Shown here in pieces: positions 10,112 to 18,967 of a stretch of 64,000 bases of DNA (positions are counted from its first letter, which is position 1; each line of letters starts with the position of its first letter). A program made the position numbers and the translations under genes. The notes beneath the pieces were generated by a model that saw only the letters and a list, made by a program, of their open reading frames with translations, was not told the DNA's origin and made no database searches. The stretch lies in contig NZ_CP075175.1 in the NCBI RefSeq assembly GCF_021223605.1, positions 5,039,501-5,103,500 on the forward strand. Reading direction: 5' to 3'. This DNA comes from Paenibacillus sp. 481 (lineage in GTDB: Bacteria > Bacillota > Bacilli > Paenibacillales > Paenibacillaceae).

Positions 10112-12025
10112 CTATTGTCGCGAAAGAATATCTGCTTTGATGTGCCCAATCATATCTTGCACATGGTTGGAGCCGATGTCTCCCGCGCCTCGTTTCCGTA
10201 CGGACACCGTAGCGGACTGCTGTTCATTCTCACCAATCACGAATAGGTAAGGAACCTTCTCAAGCTGCGCCTCGCGAATTTTGTAACCGAGCCTTTCGTT
10301 GCGCAGATCGATCTCAACGCGAATTCCTTCCTCATCCAGTGAACGTTTCACTTCATAGGCATAATCGGCGTACTGCTCGGATACAGGTAAGATTTTGACT
10401 TGTACCGGCGCTAGCCACAGCGGGAAAGCACCGCTGTAATGCTCCGTCAAAATACCGATAAACCGATCGATCGAGCCATATACCGCACGATGAATCACGA
10501 CCGGACGATGCTTTTGACCATCATCACCCATATACGACAGATCGAATTTCTCGGGCATCTGAAAATCGAGCTGAATCGTTCCGCATTGCCAGCTTCGTTT
10601 GAGCGAATCTAAAATATGAAAATCAATCTTCGGCCCATAAAACGCGCCATCGCCCTCATTCAGGCGATAATCCAATCCGCTCTGATCGAGTACCCTTCGC
10701 AACGATGCTTCCGCTTCGTCCCACAGCTCCTCAGAACCCATCGAATCTGCTGGGCGAGTGGATAGCTCCACCGTGTATGCAAACCCGAACACCTTATAAA
10801 TGTGGTCGATCAAGGCAATCACACGGCTAATCTCGGCTTCGATTTGATCCGGCCGAACGAACAAATGCGCGTCGTCCTGACAAAACGTACGAACTCGCAT
10901 CATGCCATTCAGCGCCCCGGAAAATTCATGCCGGTGCACCTGACCGAATTCCGCGAGGCGGATAGGTAGCTCGCGATACGAATGCACACTATTTTTATAA
11001 ATAAGCATGTGCCCAGGGCAGTTCATCGGCTTGAGCGCAAACGTCGCATCGTCCACATCGCTAAAATACATATTGTCTTTGTAATGGTCCCAATGCCCCG
11101 ACTGCTCCCATAGCCTGTTGTTCATCATCAACGGTGTACGGACTTCATCGTATTCGCGCTTGCGTTGAAGCTCCCGTGCAAACTGCTCAAGCTCGTTCCG
11201 AATGGCCATTCCTTTTGGAAGATAGAACGGCATCCCAGGCGCTTCCTCCGAGAACATAAACAAGGCGTGCTCTTTGCCGAGCTTGCGATGATCCCGTTTC
11301 TTCGCTTCCTCCACAACATGTAGGTACTCATCCAGTTGAGCTTTTTTCGGAAACGACGTTCCGTAAATACGTTGCAGCATCTTATTGCTGCTGTCTCCAC
11401 GCCAGTATGCTCCGGCCACATTCAGCAACTTGAACGCCTTAATTCGTCCTGTCGCTGGCAGATGCGGCCCGCGGCAAAGATCGACAAACTCACCTTGCTC
11501 ATACAGCGAAATAACGGCTTCCTCCGGCAAATCATGAATCAATTCCAGCTTGAGCGGGTCTGCAAGCTGTTCGAATAGGGCAGTCGCTTCCGCACGGCTA
11601 ACAACTCGACGCACGATAGGGAGGTTCTCCTGAATGATTGCCGCCATCTGCTGCTCAATTGCGGCTAAATCATCAGGAGTCAGCGGTGTTTCGATATCGA
11701 TATCGTAATAAAAACCGTCCTCGATAACTGGCCCAATGCCAAGTTTGACCGCTTTCTCGCCATAGATGCGCTTTACTGCTTGCGCCATCACATGCGCCGT
11801 ACTATGCCGATAAATGCTCTGACCTAATTCACTATCCAGCGTTACGATTTCAACGAGGCAATCATGGTCGATGCAAGTTGAGAGATCGACAAGCTGGCCA
11901 TTTATTTTCCCAGCTACCGCATTTTTTTTCAGGCCGATACTAACCGATTCCGCCACTTGTTCAATGGTCGTGCCTTGTGCGTACCTCCTTGCAGTTCCAT
12001 CTGGCAGTGTTACATTGATCTCCAT
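10112..12025 (-). CDS. thrS: Threonine--tRNA ligase
   Basis: Charges tRNA-Thr with threonine in the cytoplasm. The 637-residue protein has the N-terminal TGS domain (MEINVTLPDGTARRYAQGT), the second additional domain with the editing-site motif HSTAHVMAQAV, the class II catalytic core with the zinc-site Cys in LKPMNCPGHM and the motif 2 segment around RHEFSGALNGMMRVRTFCQDDAHLF, and the C-terminal anticodon-binding domain (PLWLAPVQVKILPVSEQY). Length is usual for the family. The frame stays open ten codons upstream, but ATG 12025 is preferred because AAGGGAGG lies 8-10 bp before it and homologues begin at this methionine. Expression is controlled by the T-box leader just upstream. It converges with the MATE gene. 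Confidence 0.98.
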   Translation of the reverse strand: MEINVTLPDGTARRYAQGTTIEQVAESVSIGLKKNAVAGKINGQLVDLSTCIDHDCLVEIVTLDSELGQSIYRHSTAHVMAQAVKRIYGEKAVKLGIGPVIEDGFYYDIDIETPLTPDDLAAIEQQMAAIIQENLPIVRRVVSRAEATALFEQLADPLKLELIHDLPEEAVISLYEQGEFVDLCRGPHLPATGRIKAFKLLNVAGAYWRGDSSNKMLQRIYGTSFPKKAQLDEYLHVVEEAKKRDHRKLGKEHALFMFSEEAPGMPFYLPKGMAIRNELEQFARELQRKREYDEVRTPLMMNNRLWEQSGHWDHYKDNMYFSDVDDATFALKPMNCPGHMLIYKNSVHSYRELPIRLAEFGQVHRHEFSGALNGMMRVRTFCQDDAHLFVRPDQIEAEISRVIALIDHIYKVFGFAYTVELSTRPADSMGSEELWDEAEASLRRVLDQSGLDYRLNEGDGAFYGPKIDFHILDSLKRSWQCGTIQLDFQMPEKFDLSYMGDDGQKHRPVVIHRAVYGSIDRFIGILTEHYSGAFPLWLAPVQVKILPVSEQYADYAYEVKRSLDEEGIRVEIDLRNERLGYKIREAQLEKVPYLFVIGENEQQSATVSVRKRGAGDIGSNHVQDMIGHIKADILSRQ

Positions 12026-12088
12026 GATTAAGCCTCCCTTTCTGGTTAATTCCATCTATTCAAGCAGATTTACACGAAAAGTGAACGC

Positions 12089-12370
12089 AAAAAAACGCAA
12101 CTCTCCCAGCAAGGGACGAGTGCGTTCAGCTCGTGGTTCCACCCTAATTCAATTTCCAGCATGTAGCTGGAAAATCCTTATTCGTATCCGGTAACGGGGA
12201 TGAATCGGTGTCGCTTACTGCCACGATCGATGACGATCGGCGGTTTCAACGCCACGGCTACAAAGGGGTAAAGTTCAATCGCTAACTGAAGAAGCTCGCA
12301 GCTAATGCTTCTCTCTCTGGGCAGTGCGTAAAGAACATCATGTCTTTGGTCAAAGCCTTGTTTTTAATTT
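12089..12370 (-). promoter_or_regulatory. T-box riboswitch leader of thrS
   Basis: On the minus strand, the T-box core AGGGTGGAACCACG is read at 12131-12144. It is followed by a terminator hairpin whose arms are at 12119-12126 and 12094-12102, and by a run of seven T (12089-12095). About 200 bases of structured leader precede the core. T-box leaders sense uncharged tRNA and let transcription through when it is bound; here the cognate should be tRNA-Thr because thrS follows. I could not place the Thr specifier codon with certainty. Confidence 0.95.
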
Positions 12371-12377
12371 ATGGACA

Positions 12378-12407
12378 ATATTACATAATTCACTTTGGCA
12401 ATGTCAA
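12378..12407 (-). promoter_or_regulatory. Sigma-A-type promoter of the thrS leader
   Basis: On the minus strand, TTGACA (12402-12407) and TAATAT (12378-12383) are separated by 18 bases. The -35 is perfect consensus. It sits directly upstream of the T-box leader, which fits the start of the thrS transcript. Confidence 0.8.
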
Positions 12408-12580
12408 GCCCTCTTTTTTCGAAAAAAATGAATCGTCTGCTCTTTATTATCAACTTTAATAGGTGGAACTGCTTGCATCGTTTCCTCAAAAAGGCTTCAC
12501 TAGCATTCTCGTTCATTTTTTCATTTCTACATCATATACACCGCAAACTCAAGATGCGCAATGTGATCAAATAGGCTGAA

Positions 12581-12611
12581 ACATGACAAAAAAGTAAGGT
12601 AGGCGTCATGT
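12581..12611. promoter_or_regulatory. Inverted repeat upstream of the BceA-like gene
   Basis: ACATGAC (12581-12587) and GTCATGT (12605-12611) form a perfect 7-bp inverted repeat with 17 bases between, about 70 bp before the start of the ABC transporter gene. It is a candidate response-regulator or repressor site; no regulator gene lies beside it. Confidence 0.3.
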
Positions 12612-12682
12612 TAATCAATGGTAGTTTCAGCGCTATTTCGGCAAAATAAGAGACAGATATTAACGTGTAGGAGGATGTACAA

Positions 12683-13444
12683 ATGCAAGCACCAGTGGTA
12701 GATATTCAAAATGTGAAAAAAGTGTACGGTAAGAAAGGTGCCAATCAATCGCACGCCTTAAGAGGAGTTAGCTTTGCGATTCGTGAAGGTGAATTTGTTG
12801 GCATCATGGGGCCATCTGGCTCGGGTAAGACGACGCTGCTCAACGTCATTTCAACGCTGGATAAGGCGACAGAAGGCGTCATCAAAATTGCGGGCTCCGA
12901 TATTACGCAAATGAAGCAAGGAGAGCTGTCTGATTTTCGCTCGCAAAAACTAGGCTTTATTTTTCAAGACTTTAATTTGATTGAGAATTTGACGATTTAC
13001 GAAAATATCGCTTTGCCGCTATCTTTGCAAGGTGTAGCTTCCAGACATATTGGACCAAAAGTGCAAAAGGTTGCGGAAACATTAGGTATTGAATCCATTT
13101 TGCAAAAATATCCCTCGGAAGTGTCTGGTGGACAGAAGCAGCGCTCGGCGGCAGCACGCGCACTTGTCCATGAGCCAGCGATCATACTTGGTGACGAGCC
13201 AACAGGTGCGCTCGATTCCAAAAATGCGGTCAGCTTGCTAGAAGCGATGACGAACTTGAATGAAGAGCATGGTGTATCGATTATGATGGTCACCCATGAT
13301 GCATTTAGTGCAAGCTATTGCCAGCGTATTTTGTTCATTCAAGACGGCGAATTGTACAAAGAAATTAAGCGCACAGCGTCGCGTGAAGCATTTTATAAAG
13401 AGATTTTGGACGTACTTGCCGATTTAGGCACGCACAAATCGTAA
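12683..13444 (+). CDS. ABC transporter ATP-binding protein, BceA/YxdL type
   Basis: The 253-residue ATPase of a Bce-type transporter, which gives resistance to cell-wall-active peptides or senses them. It shows Walker A (GPSGSGKTT), the Q-loop (FIFQDFNL), the signature VSGGQKQRSAAARAL, Walker B (IILGDEP) and the switch His (VTHD). AGGAGG lies 7-8 bp before ATG 12683. The permease follows 16 bp downstream and a YxeA-like gene after that, the same order as yxdL-yxdM-yxeA of Bacillus subtilis. The two-component sensor and regulator that normally sit next to such a pair are absent here. The substrate cannot be read from the sequence. Confidence 0.92.
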   Translation: MQAPVVDIQNVKKVYGKKGANQSHALRGVSFAIREGEFVGIMGPSGSGKTTLLNVISTLDKATEGVIKIAGSDITQMKQGELSDFRSQKLGFIFQDFNLIENLTIYENIALPLSLQGVASRHIGPKVQKVAETLGIESILQKYPSEVSGGQKQRSAAARALVHEPAIILGDEPTGALDSKNAVSLLEAMTNLNEEHGVSIMMVTHDAFSASYCQRILFIQDGELYKEIKRTASREAFYKEILDVLADLGTHKS

Positions 13445-13460
13445 GAGAGGACGTAACCGA

Positions 13461-15290
13461 ATGTTATTAAAGTTATCCATGTCAGGACTGAAAAGTAAGC
13501 TTAAGGACTATTTTGTCCTGCTCGCTGGTCTTATCATGTCCGTCTCGATTTTTTATATGTTCCAAACGTTAGCCTTAAACAAAGCTTTTCTAGAATCAAA
13601 CAATGCGGGTATTAGCAGTATTCAGTTCGTCTTTCATGCTGGCTCATTTCTGCTAGCGATTATTACATTTTTCTATATTATGTATGCAAATTCGTTCTTA
13701 TTGTCGCTTCGACAAAAAGAGTTCGGTATGTATATGATGCTTGGTGCCAAAAAACATAAAATTATGACGCTTATGTTTATGGAGACAATCGTACTTGGCT
13801 TTGCCTCTCTATTGTTGGGAACCGGTGTAGGCGTGGGGCTTGCCCAAGGGGTAGGCCAACTCCTTATGAAGCAAATGGAGTTTACAGGTAGTGGATATCA
13901 TCCATTTTATTTCCCTTCCTTACAAGTAACGGCTATCTTTTTTACCATATTATTTGTACTATCTGCCATTTTGAATACGATCAAAATGTCCAGAGTGTCT
14001 GTATTACAGCTCATTCATGCGGAAGCTAATACAGAACGAGCAACGGTTAAAGGTAAAATGACGATAGTTGCTGCTATTTTTTCACTTGTATTATTGGCAA
14101 TTGGTTACTATAGCATGATTAAAATTAATGTCTTCGCGCAAGTGGGCATTATTGTAGCCTTAATTACGATAACATCAGGTACGTACTTGCTCTTTATGAC
14201 GTTTATGCCGTGGTTTATTAACCTGTTTAAACGAAATAAAAGGTCGTATGAAAAAGGGCTTAACATGTTTACATTTGCCCAGCTTCATTTCCGTATTAAC
14301 AGCTTAACGAAAGTGTTAGGTACGGTTGCGATGCTAATCGCACTGGGGGCGGGAGCCATTTCGACGGGTATGGCTTTTCAGAACAACGTCATGGCAACTG
14401 CGAATATGATGTCCATTTATGATGCAGTCATTCACAATCCGACTACTAAAGAGAAATCCATGCTGGACACGATCACATTTAAAGAGTCAGATGAATATCG
14501 CTTTAAGTACGACAGTAAGTTTGTTTACTATGTGAAAGAGGATTTAGTGAGCCATCCACCATTCGTACGAGTGTATAACGGCATGAGTGGTGTGAAAAAT
14601 ACAGGTGAAATCAAGCGTGTATCCGATGAATTGCCGTTAGGGGATTCAACTAACTGGTCCGATGATTGGCATGAAGCGTTTAGGACGATTCATGTGGATG
14701 GGGCACATCCCGATCGCAAGATTCGAATCGTGAATGAACAACAATACGAGCAGCTTAAAGGGGAAGCCGGCGTGGCGTTTGTTGGACAAGCTGACGACTT
14801 CCTGAAGTATGAGCAGCAGTGGAAAGAGCTCGATCAATTGCAGGTAGCCAAATTTAAGCTAGACAGTGTAAATCAGCTTGATAGCAAGTACAGTGCATAT
14901 AAGATGATGCACGGTTTCTCCAGCGGCCTTGTATTTATGGGGTTTTTCCTAGGGATCGCCTTCTTAGCAATGATGGCCAGCAGTTTGATGTTTAAAATTT
15001 TGACGGGGGCGACCAAAGACATTAGTCGTTACCAAATGCTACGCAAAATTGGCGTTCGCAAGGAACTACTCACGAAGTCAATTTATAAAGAACAGTTTTA
15101 CGTCTTTTTGTTTCCCGCAATCGTCGGAATTGTACACGTACTCATTGGATTGAACATGTTCTCGTTTATTATCCTTGATCCGTATTACCGGGTATGGGTG
15201 CCGCTCACATTGTTCATCGCGATATACATGGTTTACTATGTTGTGACTGTGCAAATGTATAAACGAATTGTGTTGCCGAAAGAACAATAA
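13461..15290 (+). CDS. ABC transporter permease, BceB/YxdM type
   Basis: A 609-residue FtsX-type permease partner of the preceding ATPase. The hydrophobicity pattern shows one N-terminal helix, three more around residues 60-180, further helices at about 200-300, then a large outside loop at roughly residues 310-490, and three helices at the C-terminus. This is the BceB layout, in which the big extracellular domain binds the peptide or sensor. GAGAGGACG lies about 9 bp before ATG. The family works as a flux sensor with a BceS-type kinase; here the kinase must be encoded elsewhere. The specific ligand is unknown. Confidence 0.9.
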   Translation: MLLKLSMSGLKSKLKDYFVLLAGLIMSVSIFYMFQTLALNKAFLESNNAGISSIQFVFHAGSFLLAIITFFYIMYANSFLLSLRQKEFGMYMMLGAKKHKIMTLMFMETIVLGFASLLLGTGVGVGLAQGVGQLLMKQMEFTGSGYHPFYFPSLQVTAIFFTILFVLSAILNTIKMSRVSVLQLIHAEANTERATVKGKMTIVAAIFSLVLLAIGYYSMIKINVFAQVGIIVALITITSGTYLLFMTFMPWFINLFKRNKRSYEKGLNMFTFAQLHFRINSLTKVLGTVAMLIALGAGAISTGMAFQNNVMATANMMSIYDAVIHNPTTKEKSMLDTITFKESDEYRFKYDSKFVYYVKEDLVSHPPFVRVYNGMSGVKNTGEIKRVSDELPLGDSTNWSDDWHEAFRTIHVDGAHPDRKIRIVNEQQYEQLKGEAGVAFVGQADDFLKYEQQWKELDQLQVAKFKLDSVNQLDSKYSAYKMMHGFSSGLVFMGFFLGIAFLAMMASSLMFKILTGATKDISRYQMLRKIGVRKELLTKSIYKEQFYVFLFPAIVGIVHVLIGLNMFSFIILDPYYRVWVPLTLFIAIYMVYYVVTVQMYKRIVLPKEQ

Positions 15291-15359
15291 GTCTACGTGT
15301 GTAGACCCATTCACGACCCAAACAACTAGAAGCACGACAACAAGAAGGGGCTGTTAAGG

Positions 15360-15722
15360 ATGAAGAAATTTTCTATAATCGCATTGCTACTCGTCGTTAC
15401 GATGTTGGCAGCAGGCTGTGGTATGCACGATATAATGTTTGAAAAGTACTACGTCCAAGTTAAAGGTGAAGGCGAATTGAAAGATAATAAACGTTATTAC
15501 ACGTTAACGGGATTTAGTAAAAATGGGACAGAGCGTTCCATTACGTTTACAAGCTTTAAAGAGAACAACGGTAAGCTAAAAGAAGGCGCGTTCCTCGCCC
15601 TTTATGTCGATCAAAAGGATGAGAAGAAAAAAGACGTGCTGGATATCGAGATGAAAAAGTATGAAGAAGTGCAAAAAGATGACCTGCCTAGTTCCGTGAA
15701 AAAAGGGTTAAATGTCGAGTAG
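15360..15722 (+). CDS. yxeA: YxeA-like (DUF1093) lipoprotein
   Basis: A 120-residue protein with a lipoprotein signal peptide: positively charged start, hydrophobic core and lipobox LAAGC with the acylated Cys near residue 20. The rest (YYVQVKGEGELKDNKRYYTLTGFSKNGTERSITFTS) matches the DUF1093/YxeA fold by its conserved YY-x-TG-x-x-x-G pattern. It is last in the transporter operon, as in the B. subtilis yxdLM-yxeA set. The role of YxeA is not established; a cell-surface accessory to the peptide transporter is likely from context. A terminator follows after about 50 bp. Confidence 0.85.
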   Translation: MKKFSIIALLLVVTMLAAGCGMHDIMFEKYYVQVKGEGELKDNKRYYTLTGFSKNGTERSITFTSFKENNGKLKEGAFLALYVDQKDEKKKDVLDIEMKKYEEVQKDDLPSSVKKGLNVE

Positions 15723-15768
15723 TTTGCGAATGAGGAGTTAAACCGAACATAGGCTTCACTTGAACAAG

Positions 15769-15810
15769 CGACCGCTTCCCGATTGTTGGGGAGCGGTCGT
15801 TCGTTGTTGC
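15769..15810 (+). terminator. Rho-independent terminator after the yxeA-like gene
   Basis: CGACCGCTTCCC (15769-15780) pairs with GGGGAGCGGTCG (15788-15799), followed by a T-rich tail. The stem resembles two other terminators in the window (16884-16919 and 29782-29809). Confidence 0.7.
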
Positions 15811-15878
15811 AAAACGATGAGAGGTTAGGGCATACTGTAAGTTATGATCTTTTCATTTTTGTATAAGGGTGAGAACGT

Positions 15879-16829
15879 TTGATTCGTATTTTAGCAGTGA
15901 CACAAGAGATGAAAATAGTAGAGCATGCTTCGCTTGAAAGTTTAAGCCAATCCAATATCAAATGGTATTGGGTAGATTTTGATCGACCGTCTGCCGAGGA
16001 AGCAGTGTTATTGGAACAACAATTTCATTTTCATCCGCTGGCTATCGAAGATTGCATTCATTGGCTACAACGTCCCAAAGTAGACCATTATCCGGATCTT
16101 CATTTTTTCATTATGCATGCGATTAATCCAGCTACATTGAAAGCCGAAGAGGTGGACTTCTTTTTAGGGACCAACTTCATTGTTACCTTCCATCTCCAAC
16201 CATCTACTGAAATTGATCATGTATGGCAACAGATGACTGAACAACGACACCTAATCAAAAAGGGTCATGTTTACGCTACGTATTTAGTCATGGATAATTT
16301 AGTAGACAGTTACTTTCCAACCTTGTACCAAATTGAGGACCAACTAAATGAATTGGAAAATCAAGAACAGAGTGTAAGTATCCAAAAATTGCTGGAACAA
16401 ATTTATACGATACGGGCTGATTTACTTAAAATACGTAAAACGGTTATTCCAATGCGGGATCTTTTTTACCGGATTATCAGTTCCGACAAAATCGCTGGCA
16501 TTAAACAACATACCCCTTATTTTACGAATATTTATGACCATTTACTTAAGCTTTCGGAAATGATCGAGTCGAATCGTGAAATAACAGCCGATATGAGAGA
16601 TAGTTATAATTCGCTACTTTCTAATCGAATGAATAACATTATGAAGACGTTAACCGTGGTCACGTCCATTTTTATTCCATTAACATTTATTGTTGGTATT
16701 TATGGTATGAATTTCGATTACATGCCTGAGCTTGCTTGGCGTTGGGGTTATTTTAGTGTGTTGGGAGTTATGGCTGTTGCTGGTTTCGGGATGTTTTTTT
16801 GGTTATGGCGTAAAGGTTGGTTTGATTAG
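15879..16829 (+). CDS. corA: CorA-type magnesium/cobalt transport protein
   Basis: A 316-residue CorA family channel for Mg2+ and related divalent ions in the cell membrane. The long cytoplasmic N-terminal part carries the family motif HPLAIED near residue 51, then a coiled helical region, and two C-terminal helices. The first ends in the selectivity signature YGMNF followed by MPEL, and the protein closes with a short charged tail (RKGW). Start is TTG 15879 behind AAGGGTGAG; homologues begin with a similar short IR-L segment. Monocistronic between two terminators. Nothing is missing from the pore signature, so function should be normal. Confidence 0.93.
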   Translation: MIRILAVTQEMKIVEHASLESLSQSNIKWYWVDFDRPSAEEAVLLEQQFHFHPLAIEDCIHWLQRPKVDHYPDLHFFIMHAINPATLKAEEVDFFLGTNFIVTFHLQPSTEIDHVWQQMTEQRHLIKKGHVYATYLVMDNLVDSYFPTLYQIEDQLNELENQEQSVSIQKLLEQIYTIRADLLKIRKTVIPMRDLFYRIISSDKIAGIKQHTPYFTNIYDHLLKLSEMIESNREITADMRDSYNSLLSNRMNNIMKTLTVVTSIFIPLTFIVGIYGMNFDYMPELAWRWGYFSVLGVMAVAGFGMFFWLWRKGWFD

Positions 16830-16883
16830 TCTGAATTAAAGATGAGGGTGAGCTCTATGATAGGCTCACTCTGCATGATATAG

Positions 16884-16919
16884 CGACCGCTTTCCCGAAC
16901 TGTACTAGGGAGGCGGTCG
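16884..16919. terminator. Bidirectional terminator between corA and a convergent hydrolase gene
   Basis: CGACCGC (16884-16890) pairs with GCGGTCG (16913-16919), with a further CCC/GGG pair inside. It lies 55 bp after the corA stop and 7 bp before the end of the minus-strand hydrolase gene. Confidence 0.65.
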
Positions 16920-16926
16920 TTGTGCG

Positions 16927-17841
16927 TTATTCTCTGCCTGCTTCGACGAGCTTGCGGGCGACTAGCGCCGGTTCGCGGTGGAAGGGAGTCATATGGTCGC
17001 CGTTGCCCTTGATCAGGCGAAACAGTCCAAGGCGGCTGGACATGTGAGGATGCCAGCCATGTTGTTCAGTCTGCGGAAGCGCGGAATCCTCCGTAAAATA
17101 CAAGTAGCTTCTAGGAATGTTAAGGCTATAAAATTTCGTCAGGTCCAGCTTCTCAAATAGTGGCCCAGCAGGCTCCGGAGTGACGGTTCGATAGATGCGA
17201 GTAGCAAGCTCAAGGTTGGCTGTATTCATAAACGTTTCACGCCATACTGGAAATGGGAGCATAATCGTATGGTCGCTTGATTGCTTGGCCAGCTCAGCCC
17301 ACGTCGCTTTTCCTTCCGGCCCAATGTCGTCGGCTGCACTTTCTCCATTAGCGAGGACAAACGCATTCATAAATACAAGCCTTTTTATACGATCAGGTAT
17401 CCGCTCCGCCACTTTCGAAATAACCGTCCCTCCGAAGCTGTGACCTACGAGCACAATGTTGTGCAAATTTCGTTGGGTAATATAATCAACGACCGCATCA
17501 ACATAATTGGCATGCGTCACATTTTTATGTGGGTCAGTGCCGTGTCCAGGCAAGGTGGGCGTATATACTTGATGGCCTGCACGTCGTAAGGCCTCGGCTG
17601 TTTTGTGCCAATAACTTCCATCTCCCCAAGCGCCGTGGACGAGGACAAAAGGAAGTGGCTTATCGATGCGGGTTTCCTCGTGTACGATATGGTTCTCTGT
17701 TTCATTCGCAACCGCTACTGGCGCGGATGAATATCGTGCGACGGCGTTCGAGGTATTTAGATAAACATAGGGATGATTGCCTTGGTAAGGCGGATAAGAC
17801 ACGGGTATCCAGCAAGGTGGTTGATAGTAGAAACCATGCAT
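16927..17841 (-). CDS. Alpha/beta hydrolase with an aromatic/Pro-rich N-terminal extension
   Basis: 304 residues. From about residue 64 it is a standard alpha/beta hydrolase: FVLVHGAWGDG (oxyanion HGxW), TLPGHG, the nucleophile GHSFGG near residue 137 and a C-terminal His in GNGDHMTPFH. The closest type by eye is the salicylate/polyneuridine-esterase-like group. The first ~60 residues are unusual for the fold: many Tyr and Pro (FYYQPPCWIPVSYPPYQ) and no signal peptide. Such Tyr/Pro-rich leaders occur in spore-coat-associated proteins of Bacillales, but that is only a suggestion. GAAGGTGA lies 8 bp before ATG 17841. Substrate unknown. Confidence 0.8.
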   Translation of the reverse strand: MHGFYYQPPCWIPVSYPPYQGNHPYVYLNTSNAVARYSSAPVAVANETENHIVHEETRIDKPLPFVLVHGAWGDGSYWHKTAEALRRAGHQVYTPTLPGHGTDPHKNVTHANYVDAVVDYITQRNLHNIVLVGHSFGGTVISKVAERIPDRIKRLVFMNAFVLANGESAADDIGPEGKATWAELAKQSSDHTIMLPFPVWRETFMNTANLELATRIYRTVTPEPAGPLFEKLDLTKFYSLNIPRSYLYFTEDSALPQTEQHGWHPHMSSRLGLFRLIKGNGDHMTPFHREPALVARKLVEAGRE

Positions 17842-17958
17842 AGATCGTTCACCTTCTTCTCAAAAGTAGTCATATGCCTATAGCCTATGTTGAGTTGCTT
17901 GGCGATGACACACTTGGTTGAACGTCGTTGTTACGGTTGTGCAGAGGCAGTGTTCTAC

Positions 17959-17998
17959 TTGACGGAATACGAATAATCATTTATCTTTAATTAAAGAT
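17959..17998 (+). promoter_or_regulatory. Promoter with overlapping 16-bp palindromic operator (pirin gene)
   Basis: TTGACG (17959-17964), 17 bases, then TATCTT (17982-17987) form a promoter 40-80 bp before the pirin gene. A perfect palindrome ATCTTTAATTAAAGAT (17983-17998) covers the -10 and the start point. Its form is like operators of MarR-type repressors of the MhqR/OhrR kind that control quinone- and peroxide-response genes. Repression by such a regulator is inferred. Confidence 0.7.
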
Positions 17999-18037
17999 TA
18001 TTGAAATAAAGATTAATTGATGAGGAAGGGGAAATGG

Positions 18038-18922
18038 ATGATGACAACATTCCGTAAAATGGAGGGCACGTATACAGGAGCACCTTTTCATATGGTTGGT
18101 GATGGTTTCCGTGTATCGAACTACTTCCCTTCGGGTAACGATTTTCAACAACGAATCAGTCCGTTTATTTTAATGGATTATAATGCTCCTTATATGTTTC
18201 CACCTAGCAACGAGGTGAAAGGTGTAGGGGCGCATCCGCACCGTGGTTTTGAGACGGTTACGATCGCCTATGAGGGTAAAATTGAACATCATGATAACCA
18301 TGGTAACCATGGGGTAATCGGATCTGGCGATGTGCAGTGGATGACAGCGGGATCAGGGTTGCTGCATAAAGAGTACCATGAGCAAGCGTTTTCGAAGCAA
18401 GGCGGGTTGTTCCAAATGATCCAGCTATGGGTTAATCTACCACGTGCCCATAAAATGCATCCACCTAAGTACCAAGAACTGTTGAATCAGGACATGGGAA
18501 AAACAGAGCTGCCTAACGACGGGGGGACTGTTCGAGTCATTGCTGGGGAGTACAATGGAGTAAAAGGGCCTGCAACGACTTTCTCACCAATCCATATGTT
18601 CGATATTGCATTTAAAGAGAAGGGGAAAGCACAGTTTGAACTGCCCGCTTCCTTCAATACGGCTGTCTTCGTGCTTAAAGGACATGTAACGATTAACGAA
18701 TCACACCCAGCTAATGACGGCGATTTCATTTTATTTGAAAATGCTTCTGGTGAAATTGTGATCGAAGGTCTGACTGACGATACACTCGTCATTGTGTTGA
18801 GCGGTGAGCCGATCAATGAGCCCATTTTCATGCACGGACCATTTGTGATGAACAGCAGAGAAGAAATCATTGCAGCGTTTGAAGATTATCAAGCAGGTAA
18901 AATGGGTAATCCGAATTTTTAA
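18038..18922 (+). CDS. Pirin family bicupin protein
   Basis: Pirins are metal-binding bicupins; some bacterial members oxidise flavonols such as quercetin, others have regulatory roles. The four metal ligands are visible in the N-terminal cupin: two His in GAHPHRGFET, then His and Glu in GLLHKEYHE. Length (about 294 residues) is usual. Start is ATG 18038 (or the adjacent 18041), with GGAAGGGG 7 bp before; the frame also holds a TTG at 18017 that would overlap the ribosome site. It is followed after 45 bp by a small GNAT gene, probably co-transcribed, and preceded by a promoter with a palindromic operator, which suggests induction by electrophiles or quinones. Confidence 0.88.
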   Translation: MMTTFRKMEGTYTGAPFHMVGDGFRVSNYFPSGNDFQQRISPFILMDYNAPYMFPPSNEVKGVGAHPHRGFETVTIAYEGKIEHHDNHGNHGVIGSGDVQWMTAGSGLLHKEYHEQAFSKQGGLFQMIQLWVNLPRAHKMHPPKYQELLNQDMGKTELPNDGGTVRVIAGEYNGVKGPATTFSPIHMFDIAFKEKGKAQFELPASFNTAVFVLKGHVTINESHPANDGDFILFENASGEIVIEGLTDDTLVIVLSGEPINEPIFMHGPFVMNSREEIIAAFEDYQAGKMGNPNF

Positions 18923-18967
18923 TGGTGAATTTTCATGCAACCAGAGGTTACGTAAGGAGGTATAGAC

